Below the pieces are notes generated by a model that was not told where the DNA came from, did not search any database, and saw nothing but the letters and a program-made list of their open reading frames with translations. A stretch of DNA of 64,000 nucleotides from Sporosarcina obsidiansis (GTDB lineage: Bacteria; Bacillota; Bacilli; Bacillales_A; Planococcaceae). The translations under genes and the position numbers were made by a program. The number at the start of each line of letters is the position of its first letter. The first letter of the stretch is position 1. This document shows positions 1-8,861 of this stretch, in pieces. The stretch lies in the NCBI RefSeq assembly GCF_009651005.1, contig NZ_WHVW01000004.1, positions 151,485-215,484 of the forward strand. Reading direction: 5' to 3'.

Positions 1-1
1 A

Positions 2-574
2 GCGGGCTTTGATTTCACATTTGGAGTAAAAGGTTCTGGAACGATGAAAGAGATGAGTGAGCTTTCTGACGGAATGTACGGCACGACAACTATCCCGAAA
101 GTTACTTTTGAGCATGATGGGAAAGTTTCTTCTACTAAGGTGCGTGAGCTTTTGTCGAAAGGAAAAGTGGAAGAGGCATCTTTATTACTTGGACGTCCTT
201 TTCGTTCAGTTGGCGAAGTAGTGCACGGTGAAAAAAGGGGACGTCAGCTAGGTTTTCCTACGGCGAATATTGAAACAGATGAAGAGCACATTGTCCCTTC
301 AAATGGTGTGTATGCTGTCCGCTGTTTAATCGATAGCCAGTGGTATCCCGGTATCTGTAATATGGGTGTGAAACCAACCTTTCATGACCCAGACCAAAGA
401 AAAGCAACAGCAGAAGTTCATTTATTGAATGCGAGTATGGATCTATATGGTCAAGAAATAGCGATTGATTGGTTATACCGAATTAGATCTGAACAGAAGT
501 TTGAGTCTCTTGAAGCGTTAAAAGAACAAATTGGTAAAGATAAACAAACTGCAATAGACTTACTGAACGAATAG
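2..574 (+). CDS. ribF: Bifunctional riboflavin kinase / FAD synthetase, 3' part
   Basis: Makes FMN from riboflavin and FAD from FMN in the cytosol. The gene is cut by the window edge: the reading frame is open from base 2 and its first residues (AGFDFTFGVKGSGT) already belong to the adenylyltransferase domain, so the ATG at 44 is internal and not the start. The motif VSSTKVRELL closes the adenylyltransferase domain. The flavokinase domain follows, with GEVVHGEKRGRQLGFPTAN and SNGVYAV. It sits directly before rpsO and pnp, the usual Bacillales order. Identity is secure; only the N-terminal part is missing. Confidence 0.95.
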   Translation, partial: AGFDFTFGVKGSGTMKEMSELSDGMYGTTTIPKVTFEHDGKVSSTKVRELLSKGKVEEASLLLGRPFRSVGEVVHGEKRGRQLGFPTANIETDEEHIVPSNGVYAVRCLIDSQWYPGICNMGVKPTFHDPDQRKATAEVHLLNASMDLYGQEIAIDWLYRIRSEQKFESLEALKEQIGKDKQTAIDLLNE

Positions 575-583
575 AGTTGGTTG

Positions 584-612
584 TTGCAACTGACAGAATG
601 CCATGATATGAT
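584..612 (+). promoter_or_regulatory. Probable sigma-A promoter for rpsO
   Basis: TTGCAA at 584-589 and TATGAT at 607-612 are separated by 17 bp. They lie just after the ribF stop and about 95 bp before the rpsO start. This leaves a long untranslated leader, where S15 autoregulation often acts in other bacteria; that role is inference here. Confidence 0.6.
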
Positions 613-707
613 AAAGTAGTGTTCTGAACACGAACCACTTCTTGGCAAGTCGATTCACCAACGTTTGCTCGGGAGATGGGGATACTTTTATTTAGGAGGT
701 GAAAAGG

Positions 708-977
708 ATGGCTATTACACAAGAGCGAAAAACTGAGCTAATCAATGAATTCAAAACTCATGAAAATGACACTGGATCTGCTGATGTTCAGATTGCTATC
801 CTTACTGAAGAGATCAATAACTTGAACAGCCACTTGCGTACGCATAAGAAAGACCACCACTCACGTCGCGGTCTTTACAAAATGGTTGGTACACGTCGTC
901 GTCTTTTGAAGTATTTGCGTGAAACTAACGTTCAACGTTACCGTGATCTTATTGCAAAACTTGGCTTACGCCGTTAA
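708..977 (+). CDS. rpsO: 30S ribosomal protein S15
   Basis: An 89-residue primary 16S rRNA-binding protein of the small-subunit central domain. The sequence starts [15 protein letters not shown] and contains the S15 signature (HDxxSRRGL type: [16 protein letters not shown]) and a basic C-terminus. ATG 708 is preferred over the in-frame GTG at 699 because the ribosome binding site AGGAGGT (694-700) sits 7 bases before 708 and would overlap the GTG. It has its own promoter upstream and a strong terminator downstream, so it can be transcribed separately from pnp. Confidence 0.97.
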   Translation: MAITQERKTELINEFKTHENDTGSADVQIAILTEEINNLNSHLRTHKKDHHSRRGLYKMVGTRRRLLKYLRETNVQRYRDLIAKLGLRR

Positions 978-986
978 TAAGACTAG

Positions 987-1010
987 AAAGCGGGCATTGC
1001 CCGCTTTTTT
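987..1010 (+). terminator. Rho-independent terminator after rpsO
   Basis: Perfect 9-bp stem AAAGCGGGC / GCCCGCTTT with a 3-base loop, followed by a run of T. Confidence 0.93.
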
Positions 1011-1170
1011 CTATGGAATGATACGAACTACTAATACAATTAATGACTAGCCGCAGAAGTATTCTGTTAAAAGATAAAATATTTCGCATAAATGTATCTT
1101 TTTTGATACACTACTACTAATTACATACAACCATGATGTACCCAGTTTCACAATAGAGAGGAGTTCTACA

Positions 1171-3294
1171 ATGTCAGAACAAAAAAAAGTTTACACACTT
1201 GATTGGGCAGGGCGTCCGCTTACGATCGAAGCCGGACAACTTGCAAAACAGGCAAACGGTGCTGTTCTAGTTCGTTACGGCGACACGACAGTACTATCCA
1301 CAGTAACAGCTTCTAAAAAACCAAAACCTCTAGACTTTTTCCCACTTACAGTCAATTATGAAGAACGTTTATATGCAGTCGGTAAGATTCCTGGTGGATT
1401 TATTAAGCGTGAAGGTCGCCCGTCAGAAAAAGCAGTACTGACAAGTCGATTAATCGACCGACCGATCCGACCTTTATTTCCTGATGGATTCAGAAATGAT
1501 GTACAAGTGATTTCACTTGTTATGTCAGTTGATCAAAATTGTTCATCTGAAATTGCTGCTATGATAGGTTCTTCTCTAGCTTTATCTATTTCAGATATTC
1601 CGTTTGATGGACCGATTGCTGGCGTACAAATCGGCAGAATCGATAATGAATTTATCGTTAATCCAACACCCGAGCAACTAGAGACGTCAGAGATCGATTT
1701 AGTTGTAGCCGGTACCAAAGATGCGATTAACATGGTGGAAGCAGGAGCGAAAGAAGTTTCTGAAGACATCATGCTAGAAGCGATCATGTTCGGACATGAT
1801 GAAATCAAGAAACTGATTTCATTCCAAGAAAAGATTGCTGAAGAGATTGGCAAAGAAAAATTTGAAATAGAATTATTTGAGTTAGATGCAGAGATTAGTG
1901 CGGAAGTGAAAGACTTCTGCGAAAGTGATCTGGTCGCAGCGATTCAAACGGAAGAAAAGCACGCTCGTGAAGAAGCAATTACTGAAGTGAAAACTGCTGT
2001 TCTTGATCGGTATATCGAGAATGAAGCGGATGAAGACACGATCAAACAAGTAAAGGCAATTTTAGAACAAATGGTGAAAGATGAAGTTCGTCGCTTGATT
2101 ACGGTCGATAAAGTTCGTCCGGACGGCCGTGCATTAGATGAAATTCGCCCATTGTCTTCTGAAACAGGTCTTCTACAACGTGCTCACGGTTCTTCTCTAT
2201 TCACACGTGGACAAACACAAGTATTAAGTATATGTACATTAGGTGCGCTGGGTGAAGTGCAAATTATTGATGGATTAGGTTTAGATGAATCTAAGCGTTT
2301 CATGCATCATTATAACTTCCCGAACTTCAGTGTTGGTGAAACAGGACCGATCCGTGGACCAGGCCGTCGTGAAATCGGTCACGGTGCACTAGGCGAACGT
2401 GCATTGCTGCCTGTCATTCCAAATGAAGTAGAATTCCCATATACCATGCGTCTTGTGGCTGAAGTATTAGAATCTAATGGTTCTTCATCACAAGCATCAA
2501 TTTGTGCTTCTACGATGGCTATGATGGATGCAGGTGTACCGATCAAGTCACCGGTTGCGGGGATTGCAATGGGCCTTATAAAGAAAGATGAAGATTACTC
2601 TATTCTGACGGATATTCAAGGAATGGAAGACCATTTAGGCGATATGGACTTTAAAGTAGCAGGTACCGATAAAGGAATCACGGCACTTCAAATGGACATT
2701 AAAATTGATGGTCTGTCTCGTCAAATTCTTGAAGAGTCACTCGCACAGGCGAAAATTGGTCGTATTAAGATTCTTGAACATATGATGAGCACGATTTCTT
2801 CAACACGTGAAGAGCTATCTGAGTATGCTCCGAAAATTGTTGTGATTCACATCAATCCAGATAAAATTCGCGATGTCATCGGACCTGGCGGAAAAGTGAT
2901 CAACAAAATTATTGAGGAAACTCAAGTGAAGATTGATACAGAACAAGATGGGACAATTTATATCTCTTCACCGAATTCTGAAATGAATGCGAAAGCTAAG
3001 AAAATGATCGAAGACATCGTTCGCGAAGCGAAAGTCGGAGAGTACTACCTAGCTAAAGTTAAACGTATTGAAAAATTCGGGGCATTCTTGGAAATCTTCC
3101 CTGGTAAAGACGGTTTGCTTCATATTTCTGAAATTCAAGAAGCACGTACAAAAGCAGTTGAAGACGAATTGAAGCTTGGTGACGAACTGTTCGTGAAGGT
3201 TATCGAAATTGATAAACAAGGTCGAGTGAACTTATCTAGAAAAGTTGTCATTCAAGAAGAAAAAGAAGCGAAAGAAAAAGCTGATCAAGCGTAA
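1171..3294 (+). CDS. pnp: Polynucleotide phosphorylase
   Basis: A 3'-5' exoribonuclease that degrades RNA phosphorolytically, and a core part of the RNA-decay machinery. At 707 residues it has the normal family length. Two RNase PH-like domains occupy about residues 10-550, with the [17 protein letters not shown] block in the second, catalytic one. A KH domain begins near 556 ([15 protein letters not shown]) and an S1 domain near 623 ([16 protein letters not shown]). The start is ATG with GAGAGGAG upstream. The 193-bp leader contains a short inverted repeat (TGTATC/GATACA, 1093-1110) with a T6 loop. Two other RNases, J2 and Y, are encoded later in the window. Confidence 0.97.
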   Translation: MSEQKKVYTLDWAGRPLTIEAGQLAKQANGAVLVRYGDTTVLSTVTASKKPKPLDFFPLTVNYEERLYAVGKIPGGFIKREGRPSEKAVLTSRLIDRPIRPLFPDGFRNDVQVISLVMSVDQNCSSEIAAMIGSSLALSISDIPFDGPIAGVQIGRIDNEFIVNPTPEQLETSEIDLVVAGTKDAINMVEAGAKEVSEDIMLEAIMFGHDEIKKLISFQEKIAEEIGKEKFEIELFELDAEISAEVKDFCESDLVAAIQTEEKHAREEAITEVKTAVLDRYIENEADEDTIKQVKAILEQMVKDEVRRLITVDKVRPDGRALDEIRPLSSETGLLQRAHGSSLFTRGQTQVLSICTLGALGEVQIIDGLGLDESKRFMHHYNFPNFSVGETGPIRGPGRREIGHGALGERALLPVIPNEVEFPYTMRLVAEVLESNGSSSQASICASTMAMMDAGVPIKSPVAGIAMGLIKKDEDYSILTDIQGMEDHLGDMDFKVAGTDKGITALQMDIKIDGLSRQILEESLAQAKIGRIKILEHMMSTISSTREELSEYAPKIVVIHINPDKIRDVIGPGGKVINKIIEETQVKIDTEQDGTIYISSPNSEMNAKAKKMIEDIVREAKVGEYYLAKVKRIEKFGAFLEIFPGKDGLLHISEIQEARTKAVEDELKLGDELFVKVIEIDKQGRVNLSRKVVIQEEKEAKEKADQA

Positions 3295-3311
3295 TTGTAA
3301 ACAATGAAAGT

Positions 3312-3356
3312 AAAAAGCCTCTTCCTGCACAAGTTGCGGCGAAGAAGGCTTTTTGT
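3312..3356 (+). terminator. Terminator after pnp
   Basis: The arms AAAAAGCCTCTTC (3312-3324) and GAAGAAGGCTTTTT (3341-3354) pair with one bulge and end in T. The next gene's ribosome binding site follows at once, so the start of that gene must lie downstream of this hairpin. Confidence 0.85.
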
Positions 3357-3378
3357 ACTTTACAGAGGAGTGAAGTTA

Positions 3379-4635
3379 ATGATTCAAAAATATATCTGTT
3401 CAAATGGTGTACGTATTGTTCATGAAAAGATGCCCCATGTGAAGTCTGTAGCAGTGGGGCTATGGGTACATGCGGGATCTGCTGATGAAACGCCAGAACA
3501 AGAGGGAATTGCTCATTTCATTGAGCATATGTTATTTAAAGGGACGGCTACCCGGAATGCCAGAATGATTGCCGAACAGTTTGATCAGATTGGCGGAGAT
3601 CTCAATGCCTTCACAGCAAAAGAAATGACGTGTTACTACACGACTGTTTTGAGTCATCATGCGTCATACGCCCTCACTATTTTATCTGATATGTTCTTTC
3701 ATTCTCAATTTAATAAAGAAGAAATGGAAAAAGAAAAATCCGTAATTTTAGATGAAGTGTCTTCAGTTGAAGATACACCAGATGAAGATGTAGATGAAAG
3801 ACTATGGGCTGCGATGTTTCCAGATGATCCAATTGGGAAACCAGTAGGAGGACGAATCGAAACGATTAAGCACTTCACGAAGGACATGGTAGATGAATTT
3901 ATGGCGACTCACTATGGTCCTGACAAGCTCGTTATTTCGATTGCGGGGAATTATGATGAAAGGTTAATCAAACTGATTGAAGCACATTTTGGCTCTTATC
4001 AAAGAAAGGTATCAACAATTGAAAGCAAAGAGACTATATTGCCGTATTTTGCTGCAAAACAAACGTTGAAAGAAAAGAATATTGAACAAGCCCATTTATG
4101 CTTTGGTTATCCGTCTTTACCCGCGACGCATGATCGAATTTATGATGTAAGCTTATTTGATAGTATTCTTGGAGGAACGATGTCTTCAAGGTTATTCCAG
4201 GAAGTTCGTGAAAATCGTGGTTTAGCCTATTCGGTTTATACGTATTACTCAGCTTACGAGAAAGCAGGAGGGTTTGTCATCTATTGCGGCACGTCGCCAG
4301 AAAATTTTGTGGAGACCTATCAGACAATTGAACAAGTGATTGCAGAGTTATTACATGATGGGTTGACAGATAAAGAATTACGAAATGCCAAAGAACAGCT
4401 AAAAGGGAGTTTCGTTCTAGGATTGGAAAGCTCTGAATCCCGTATGTATCGAAATGGTCGCAATGAATTAGTACTGGGCACACATCAAACGATTGAAGAA
4501 GTAGTCGAGCGTATTGATTTAGTGGAGAAGAGAAGTGTTTATCGATTAGGGCAGCAAGTATTAACGAGTAACCGTGCCATTTCGATTGTAGCGCCTAAAA
4601 AAAATATTTCACAGTTTAAAAAATTGCACAACTAG
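3379..4635 (+). CDS. mlpA: M16 family zinc metallopeptidase (MlpA/YmxG-like)
   Basis: A 418-residue processing-peptidase-like protein of the pitrilysin family. The inverted zinc motif HxxEH is present as HFIEHMLFKG near residue 50, with downstream acidic residues that complete the site. ATG 3379 is chosen because GAGGAG (3365-3370) precedes it by 8 bases; the longer open frame from 3304 runs through the pnp terminator. In B. subtilis the homologue lies in the same place between pnp and the dpa genes and has been linked to protease regulation. The substrate is unknown. It is one of three M16-like proteins in this window. Confidence 0.9.
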   Translation: MIQKYICSNGVRIVHEKMPHVKSVAVGLWVHAGSADETPEQEGIAHFIEHMLFKGTATRNARMIAEQFDQIGGDLNAFTAKEMTCYYTTVLSHHASYALTILSDMFFHSQFNKEEMEKEKSVILDEVSSVEDTPDEDVDERLWAAMFPDDPIGKPVGGRIETIKHFTKDMVDEFMATHYGPDKLVISIAGNYDERLIKLIEAHFGSYQRKVSTIESKETILPYFAAKQTLKEKNIEQAHLCFGYPSLPATHDRIYDVSLFDSILGGTMSSRLFQEVRENRGLAYSVYTYYSAYEKAGGFVIYCGTSPENFVETYQTIEQVIAELLHDGLTDKELRNAKEQLKGSFVLGLESSESRMYRNGRNELVLGTHQTIEEVVERIDLVEKRSVYRLGQQVLTSNRAISIVAPKKNISQFKKLHN

Positions 4636-4694
4636 TCGACTTCTCCCTTTCTATACATATGATGATAGAAGATAAGTTGAAAGGGAGGGCACAC

Positions 4695-4973
4695 ATGTTG
4701 TTATCGGAGCTTGCACAAAAAGAGTTGATTCAAGTGGAGGAAGGCATGCGTTATGGATTTCTTGCAGATACAGATCTACTATTCAATCATAAGACAGGCG
4801 AAATCATTGGTTTTGAAATTAGGAAAAAGTTAGGGAAAAATCTTTTTCGTCAAAAAGACCAGGACTCGATAGAATATATTCCGTGGCATGAGATCGTACT
4901 GGTAGGAGAAGATCGTATCTTATTTGGAAAAACGCATGAACTGGATAGGAAGGATGTGACTGAATATGACTAA
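4695..4973 (+). CDS. ymxH: YlmC/YmxH family small protein (PRC-barrel-like)
   Basis: A 92-residue conserved sporulation-associated protein with no known enzymatic role. The body (LLSELAQKELIQVEEG and, later, HKTGEIIGFEIRKK) has the short beta-rich pattern of the PRC-barrel/YlmC family. ATG 4695 is chosen because AAGGGAGG (4681-4688) lies 6 bases upstream; the earlier in-frame ATG at 4659 has no such site. Its end overlaps dpaA by 8 bp, so it is translationally coupled to dipicolinate synthesis. Function is not established. Confidence 0.85.
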   Translation: MLLSELAQKELIQVEEGMRYGFLADTDLLFNHKTGEIIGFEIRKKLGKNLFRQKDQDSIEYIPWHEIVLVGEDRILFGKTHELDRKDVTEYD

Positions 4974-5772
4974 TTGGCTTATCATTGGAACCGATCAACG
5001 ACTAAAGATTGCAAATGAATTATTACTCGAAAAAGGACATACAAGCCGTTATATCGGAACAGACACATTCGATGAAGATCTAGAAAAAATACTGACGGAA
5101 TGGCAACCTGATATAATCGTTCTTCCTCTCTTGCCGATGAAAAATAACATACCTCTCGAATTGTTAGGGGAGGATGCGATATTGTTCACAGGCCAAACAT
5201 CTCAGGAATGGGTTAATCAGTTGCAAATGAAAGGTTTACGAAATCATAGCTATTTGCAAAATGAACAGTTTATTTGGCAAAATGCCCGATTGACAGCGGA
5301 GGCATTTGTGCAGTTATTTTATGAACATACAAAGCGTCAAATTGCAGGGAAGCATTTTTGTATAGCTGGATTCGGCAGAGTGGGGAAAGCGGTGGCACAA
5401 GTATTACACAACTTGCAAGCTTCGGTAACGATTGCCGCTAGGTCTGACAAACAGCTTGCAGAAGCAGATATGTTAGGTTATGAGTCAATACGTTTAACTC
5501 AAGATACTCGTTTCTCGAGTAATTATTTGGTGAATACAATTCCATCCCAATGGTTAGATCCTGAAAAAAATGAAAATACACGCATTTTTGACTTGTCTTC
5601 AGCTCCAGGTTGCCTAATGCGCCCTCATTCTTCTGAATACTATACGATACACCTCAAATTGCCCGGGATACATTTCCCTGTGGACGCGGCAGCTGTTCTA
5701 GTTGACGCGATTTTGAGAATGAGCATAGAAGAAAGGGGAGCTAGATGCTTGAAGGAAAACGAATCGGATTAG
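4966..5772 (+). CDS. dpaA: Dipicolinate synthase subunit A
   Basis: With DpaB it makes dipicolinic acid from dihydrodipicolinate in the mother cell; DPA with calcium then fills the spore core. The 268-residue protein has an N-terminal domain starting MTNWLIIGTDQRLKIANELL and a Rossmann nucleotide-binding domain with GKHFCIAGFGRVGKAVAQVL near residue 128. It is somewhat shorter than I recall for the B. subtilis protein. It overlaps ymxH by 8 bp and dpaB by 28 bp, a tightly coupled operon. Mother-cell expression is expected from the pathway but I did not find a clear sigma-K promoter. Confidence 0.9.
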   Translation: MTNWLIIGTDQRLKIANELLLEKGHTSRYIGTDTFDEDLEKILTEWQPDIIVLPLLPMKNNIPLELLGEDAILFTGQTSQEWVNQLQMKGLRNHSYLQNEQFIWQNARLTAEAFVQLFYEHTKRQIAGKHFCIAGFGRVGKAVAQVLHNLQASVTIAARSDKQLAEADMLGYESIRLTQDTRFSSNYLVNTIPSQWLDPEKNENTRIFDLSSAPGCLMRPHSSEYYTIHLKLPGIHFPVDAAAVLVDAILRMSIEERGARCLKENESD

Positions 5773-6335
5773 GGATTACGGCTTCACATTGCACATATGA
5801 CCAATTACTTCCAATGATCAGTTCTTTACAAAATGAAGGGGCAATTGTTGTTCCAATCATTACACATTCAGTACTTCGTGCGGCCACACGTTTTGGCACA
5901 GGGGAAGAATGGGTGAAAAAAATAGAAGAGGCGACAGGGGAAAAGGTCGTGTCAAGTATTGCCGAAGCAGAACCATTCGGACCAACGAATCCTTTAGATT
6001 GTATGGTGATTTCACCACTCACTGGTAATTCTATGAGTAGATTTGCCAACGCAGCCACAGATTCACCTGTACTAATGGCAGCGAAGGCTACACTGCGCAA
6101 TGGGAAACCTATAGTACTAGGCGTTTCAACAAATGACGCGCTAGGGTTGAACGGCATGAACCTCATGAAATTATTAAATATGAAACATGTCTATTTCATA
6201 CCGTTCGGACAGGATGACTGCATAAAAAAACCGAATTCTTTGATCGCTGATTTCTCTTTATTGGCAGACACGGTAGCAGCCGCATTACAAGGCGAACAGC
6301 TTCAACCATTATTAATCCTTCATAAAGATGCATAA
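5745..6335 (+). CDS. dpaB: Dipicolinate synthase subunit B
   Basis: A 196-residue flavoprotein-fold partner of DpaA. It starts MLEGKRIGLGITASHCTY and has the family block ISPLTGNSMSRFANAATDSP, then LRNGKPIVLGVSTNDALG and FIPFGQDDCIKKPNSL, which all match the DpaB/SpoVFB pattern. The start overlaps the end of dpaA by 28 bp, and GAAAGGGGAGC lies just before the ATG. Genes for its substrate supply (asd, dapA) follow directly, so spore DPA and lysine/cell-wall precursors are encoded together. Confidence 0.92.
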   Translation: MLEGKRIGLGITASHCTYDQLLPMISSLQNEGAIVVPIITHSVLRAATRFGTGEEWVKKIEEATGEKVVSSIAEAEPFGPTNPLDCMVISPLTGNSMSRFANAATDSPVLMAAKATLRNGKPIVLGVSTNDALGLNGMNLMKLLNMKHVYFIPFGQDDCIKKPNSLIADFSLLADTVAAALQGEQLQPLLILHKDA

Positions 6336-6365
6336 AAATAGATTTTTTAATATCGCAAAATATGT

Positions 6366-6444
6366 TATAATTCGTTCAATAACAATTAACAAGGCGGGAC
6401 CCTCTGGAATACTTCCACTAGGTCTCTCAAAAATACTTGTTAAT
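6366..6444 (+). promoter_or_regulatory. Structured leader of asd, with a -10 box
   Basis: TATAAT at 6366-6371 has only a poor -35 (T-run at 6343-6348). Downstream, 6385-6444 folds into one three-part hairpin. A 9-bp base stem pairs ATTAACAAG (6385-6393) with CTTGTTAAT (6436-6444). A middle stem pairs GGGACC (6396-6401) with GGTCTC (6421-6426). The tip pairs TGGAA with TTCCA across a TAC loop. There is no T-run, and the hairpin ends 6 bases before the AAGGAAG ribosome binding site, so any control is more likely on translation or stability than on termination. It does not look like the lysine riboswitch. Confidence 0.55.
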
Positions 6445-6463
6445 CATTGAAAGGAAGATAGAC

Positions 6464-7489
6464 ATGAAGAATGTAAATGTTGCAATTGTCGGGGCTACCG
6501 GAGCAGTAGGAACAAAAATACTTGAAAAATTGGTTGAGCGAAAATTTCCTGCCAAATCCATCAAGTTACTTGCATCCAAACGTTCTGCAGGCGTCGAAAT
6601 CAAAGCTGCGGGAGAAACGTACATTGTACACGAAACAACGCCTGAAGCTTTTGAAGGTATCGACATTGCATTCTTTAGTGCAGGCGGAAGTATCTCTGAA
6701 AAATTTGCACATGAAGCAGTGAAAAGAGGAGCAGTTGTCATTGATAATACGAGCTTCTTCCGGATGGATCCGAACACGCCACTTGTCGTGCCGGAAGTTA
6801 ATCCACAGGAACTTGAAAAGCATTCAGGAATTATTGCAAATCCCAATTGTTCTACGATACAAATGGTGGCAGCACTAAAACCAATTAAAGATCAATACGG
6901 ACTGAATAGACTGATTGTTTCTACTTATCAAGCTGTCTCTGGTGCAGGTGCAGAAGCCATAGATGAATTGGCAGATCAAAGTAAGCAATTTTCTGAACGA
7001 AGTGAGATCAAAGCAGAAGTATTGCCGTCTTCCTCTGCGGAACGTCATTATCCCATCGCGTTTAATGCAATTCCACAAATAGATCTATTTGATGAATCTG
7101 GTTATACACTTGAAGAGTTAAAAATGATCAATGAAACTAAGAAAATCTTTAACGACTATGAAATGTCAGTGGCGGCAACTTGTGTCAGACTTCCCGTTGT
7201 ATCTGGTCACTCAGAATCTGTCTACATTGAAATCGATAAAGACAACGTAACGGTAGCTGATATCCATGCTATTTTGAAGAACGCTCCTGGGGTTGTCTTG
7301 CAGGACGATCCAGCCACGCAACTATATCCAATGCCACTTTATTCAGAAGGCAAGGATGAAGTATTTGTCGGAAGAATTCGTAAAGACTTGAATCATCCGA
7401 GAGGTTTTCATTTGTGGATTGTGTCGGATAACTTGTTAAAAGGTGCTGCATTGAATTCGGTGCAGATCGCTGAGAAACTTCTCGACTAA
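6464..7489 (+). CDS. asd: Aspartate-semialdehyde dehydrogenase
   Basis: Reduces aspartyl phosphate to aspartate semialdehyde, the branch point to lysine/diaminopimelate, threonine and methionine. The 341-residue protein has the NADP-binding motif VAIVGATGAVGTKIL at the N-terminus and the active-site cysteine in IIANPNCSTIQMV near residue 128. ATG 6464 is chosen because AAGGAAG (6451-6457) precedes it; an upstream TTG at 6437 lies inside the leader hairpin. In B. subtilis dapG (aspartokinase I) follows asd, but here dapA follows after 45 bp, so the kinase step must be encoded elsewhere. Confidence 0.95.
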   Translation: MKNVNVAIVGATGAVGTKILEKLVERKFPAKSIKLLASKRSAGVEIKAAGETYIVHETTPEAFEGIDIAFFSAGGSISEKFAHEAVKRGAVVIDNTSFFRMDPNTPLVVPEVNPQELEKHSGIIANPNCSTIQMVAALKPIKDQYGLNRLIVSTYQAVSGAGAEAIDELADQSKQFSERSEIKAEVLPSSSAERHYPIAFNAIPQIDLFDESGYTLEELKMINETKKIFNDYEMSVAATCVRLPVVSGHSESVYIEIDKDNVTVADIHAILKNAPGVVLQDDPATQLYPMPLYSEGKDEVFVGRIRKDLNHPRGFHLWIVSDNLLKGAALNSVQIAEKLLD

Positions 7490-7534
7490 TCGGTAAAGAT
7501 ATGTAAGTAAAATGAATGAAAAGGGAGGAGCAAA

Positions 7535-8422
7535 GTGGAACTTGGAAATATAGGAACCGCAATGGTCACTCCTTTTTCTCCAACGGGTGCTATTGATTAT
7601 GAAAAAACTGCAAACTTACTTGAACATTTGATCGAAAATGGAACTGATTCTGTAATTGTTAGCGGTACGACTGGTGAATCACCTACGCTTACCGTAACGG
7701 AGAAAAAGGAATTACTAGACTTTGTTGTAAAGGTAGTCAATAAGCGAATACCTGTAATTGCAGGAACAGGAACGTTCAATACCGTCGAATCGATTAAGTT
7801 GACAAGATCGGCTGAAAGTTCAGGAGCAGACGGGATTATGCTCGTTACTCCTTATTATAATAAGCCTGATCAAAAAGGTATGTACGCGCATTTTTCAACA
7901 ATTGCCAAAGAAACGTCCTTACCTGTGTTGCTATATAATATTCCAGGCAGATCTGCTATCAATTTGCTTCCAGAAACAGTCATCGCTTTATCCAAAATCC
8001 CTACTATACAAGCCGTTAAAGAAGCCAGTGGCAGTCTTGAACAGATGGCTGAAATCATCGAAGGAACTGATGACGATTTTAATGTGTACAGTGGGGATGA
8101 TAGCTTGACTTTACCACTTCTGTCGATTGGTGGAAAAGGAATTATTTCTGTCTCATCTCATGTGGTAGGAAATGAAATGCAACGAATGATCAAAGCATTT
8201 CATGAAGGTCGTACTACAGAAGCAGCAAAAATTCATCGTGCACTTTTACCAGTATTCAAAGCGCTTTTCTCTACACCTAATCCAGTGCCTGTTAAATATG
8301 CACTTGAAAAGGCGGGGATATCTACGGGTGGAGTACGATTACCTCTTGCAGCACTAGACGCGAATGAAGCCAAGTTCATTGATTTAGCTCTAGAAAACTT
8401 CAAAAAGTCGCAAATAAAGTAA
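7535..8422 (+). CDS. dapA: 4-hydroxy-tetrahydrodipicolinate synthase
   Basis: Condenses aspartate semialdehyde with pyruvate, the first committed step toward DPA, diaminopimelate and lysine. The 295-residue TIM-barrel protein has the GTTGESPTL substrate loop (residues about 44-52), the tyrosine in LVTPYYNKP and the Schiff-base lysine in QAVKEASGS near residue 161. It uses a GTG start with AAGGGAGG (7521-7528) 6 bases upstream. It is the last gene of the ymxH-dpaAB-asd-dapA cluster and ends inside the left arm of a terminator. Confidence 0.95.
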   Translation: MELGNIGTAMVTPFSPTGAIDYEKTANLLEHLIENGTDSVIVSGTTGESPTLTVTEKKELLDFVVKVVNKRIPVIAGTGTFNTVESIKLTRSAESSGADGIMLVTPYYNKPDQKGMYAHFSTIAKETSLPVLLYNIPGRSAINLLPETVIALSKIPTIQAVKEASGSLEQMAEIIEGTDDDFNVYSGDDSLTLPLLSIGGKGIISVSSHVVGNEMQRMIKAFHEGRTTEAAKIHRALLPVFKALFSTPNPVPVKYALEKAGISTGGVRLPLAALDANEAKFIDLALENFKKSQIK

Positions 8423-8449
8423 AGCCGGATGGTAGATCCGGCTTTTTTT
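8421..8449 (+). terminator. Terminator after dapA
   Basis: Perfect 10-bp stem AAAGCCGGAT / ATCCGGCTTT with a 5-base loop and seven T; the stop codon of dapA overlaps the first base pair. Confidence 0.93.
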
Positions 8450-8451
8450 GT

Positions 8452-8861
8452 TTGTACTGGAAGCCCACTATCTCGTATAATGGACTTTAGTCGTTGTGGA
8501 CGGGAATTATCTAGATTCAGCTGAGTATGTCATTTTTAGAAATAAATAAGATCAACATGTTTTTTATCCAGTCGCATGATGATTACGGCTGGATTCAAAT
8601 AATGCCTCAGTGTGTATACCAAAAAGGCTGTTATGTCTCGACAAGCGTTAGCAAGTCGCGAACATTGTATTTTTTCACAAAGATCAATGGGAACTGATAG
8701 ACTTATGCTTGGAATTATTAAATAGGATAGACTAGATTACCGTAATAAGTAGCCAGTATCCTTAGTTAATTAAATCATGCAGTAAACAATGCATTACCTA
8801 CATCGGGTTAAAATACGAGCGCAATTACACCAAGGCACAATAGAACATAGGAGGAAACAAT
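8452..8861 (+). promoter_or_regulatory. Gene-free leader region before RNase J2
   Basis: About 410 bp without a gene. A promoter-like pair TTGTAC (8452-8457) / TATAAT (8476-8481), 18 bp apart, follows the dapA terminator. A 9-bp hairpin with one T-G pair (ATCCAGTCG, 8566-8574, with CGGCTGGAT, 8586-8594) has no T-run after it. If the promoter is used, the RNase J2 mRNA has a leader of nearly 380 bases. I see no open frame with a good ribosome binding site before 8849. Confidence 0.45.

Noticed and set aside
3304..3378. N-terminal extension of the M16 peptidase (MlpA)
   Set aside because: It would be translated from the pnp terminator hairpin; a proper ribosome binding site precedes the ATG at 3379.
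6361..6463. Lysine riboswitch before asd
   Set aside because: The region is about 100 bases with one hairpin; the lysine riboswitch needs about 170 bases and a five-stem junction.
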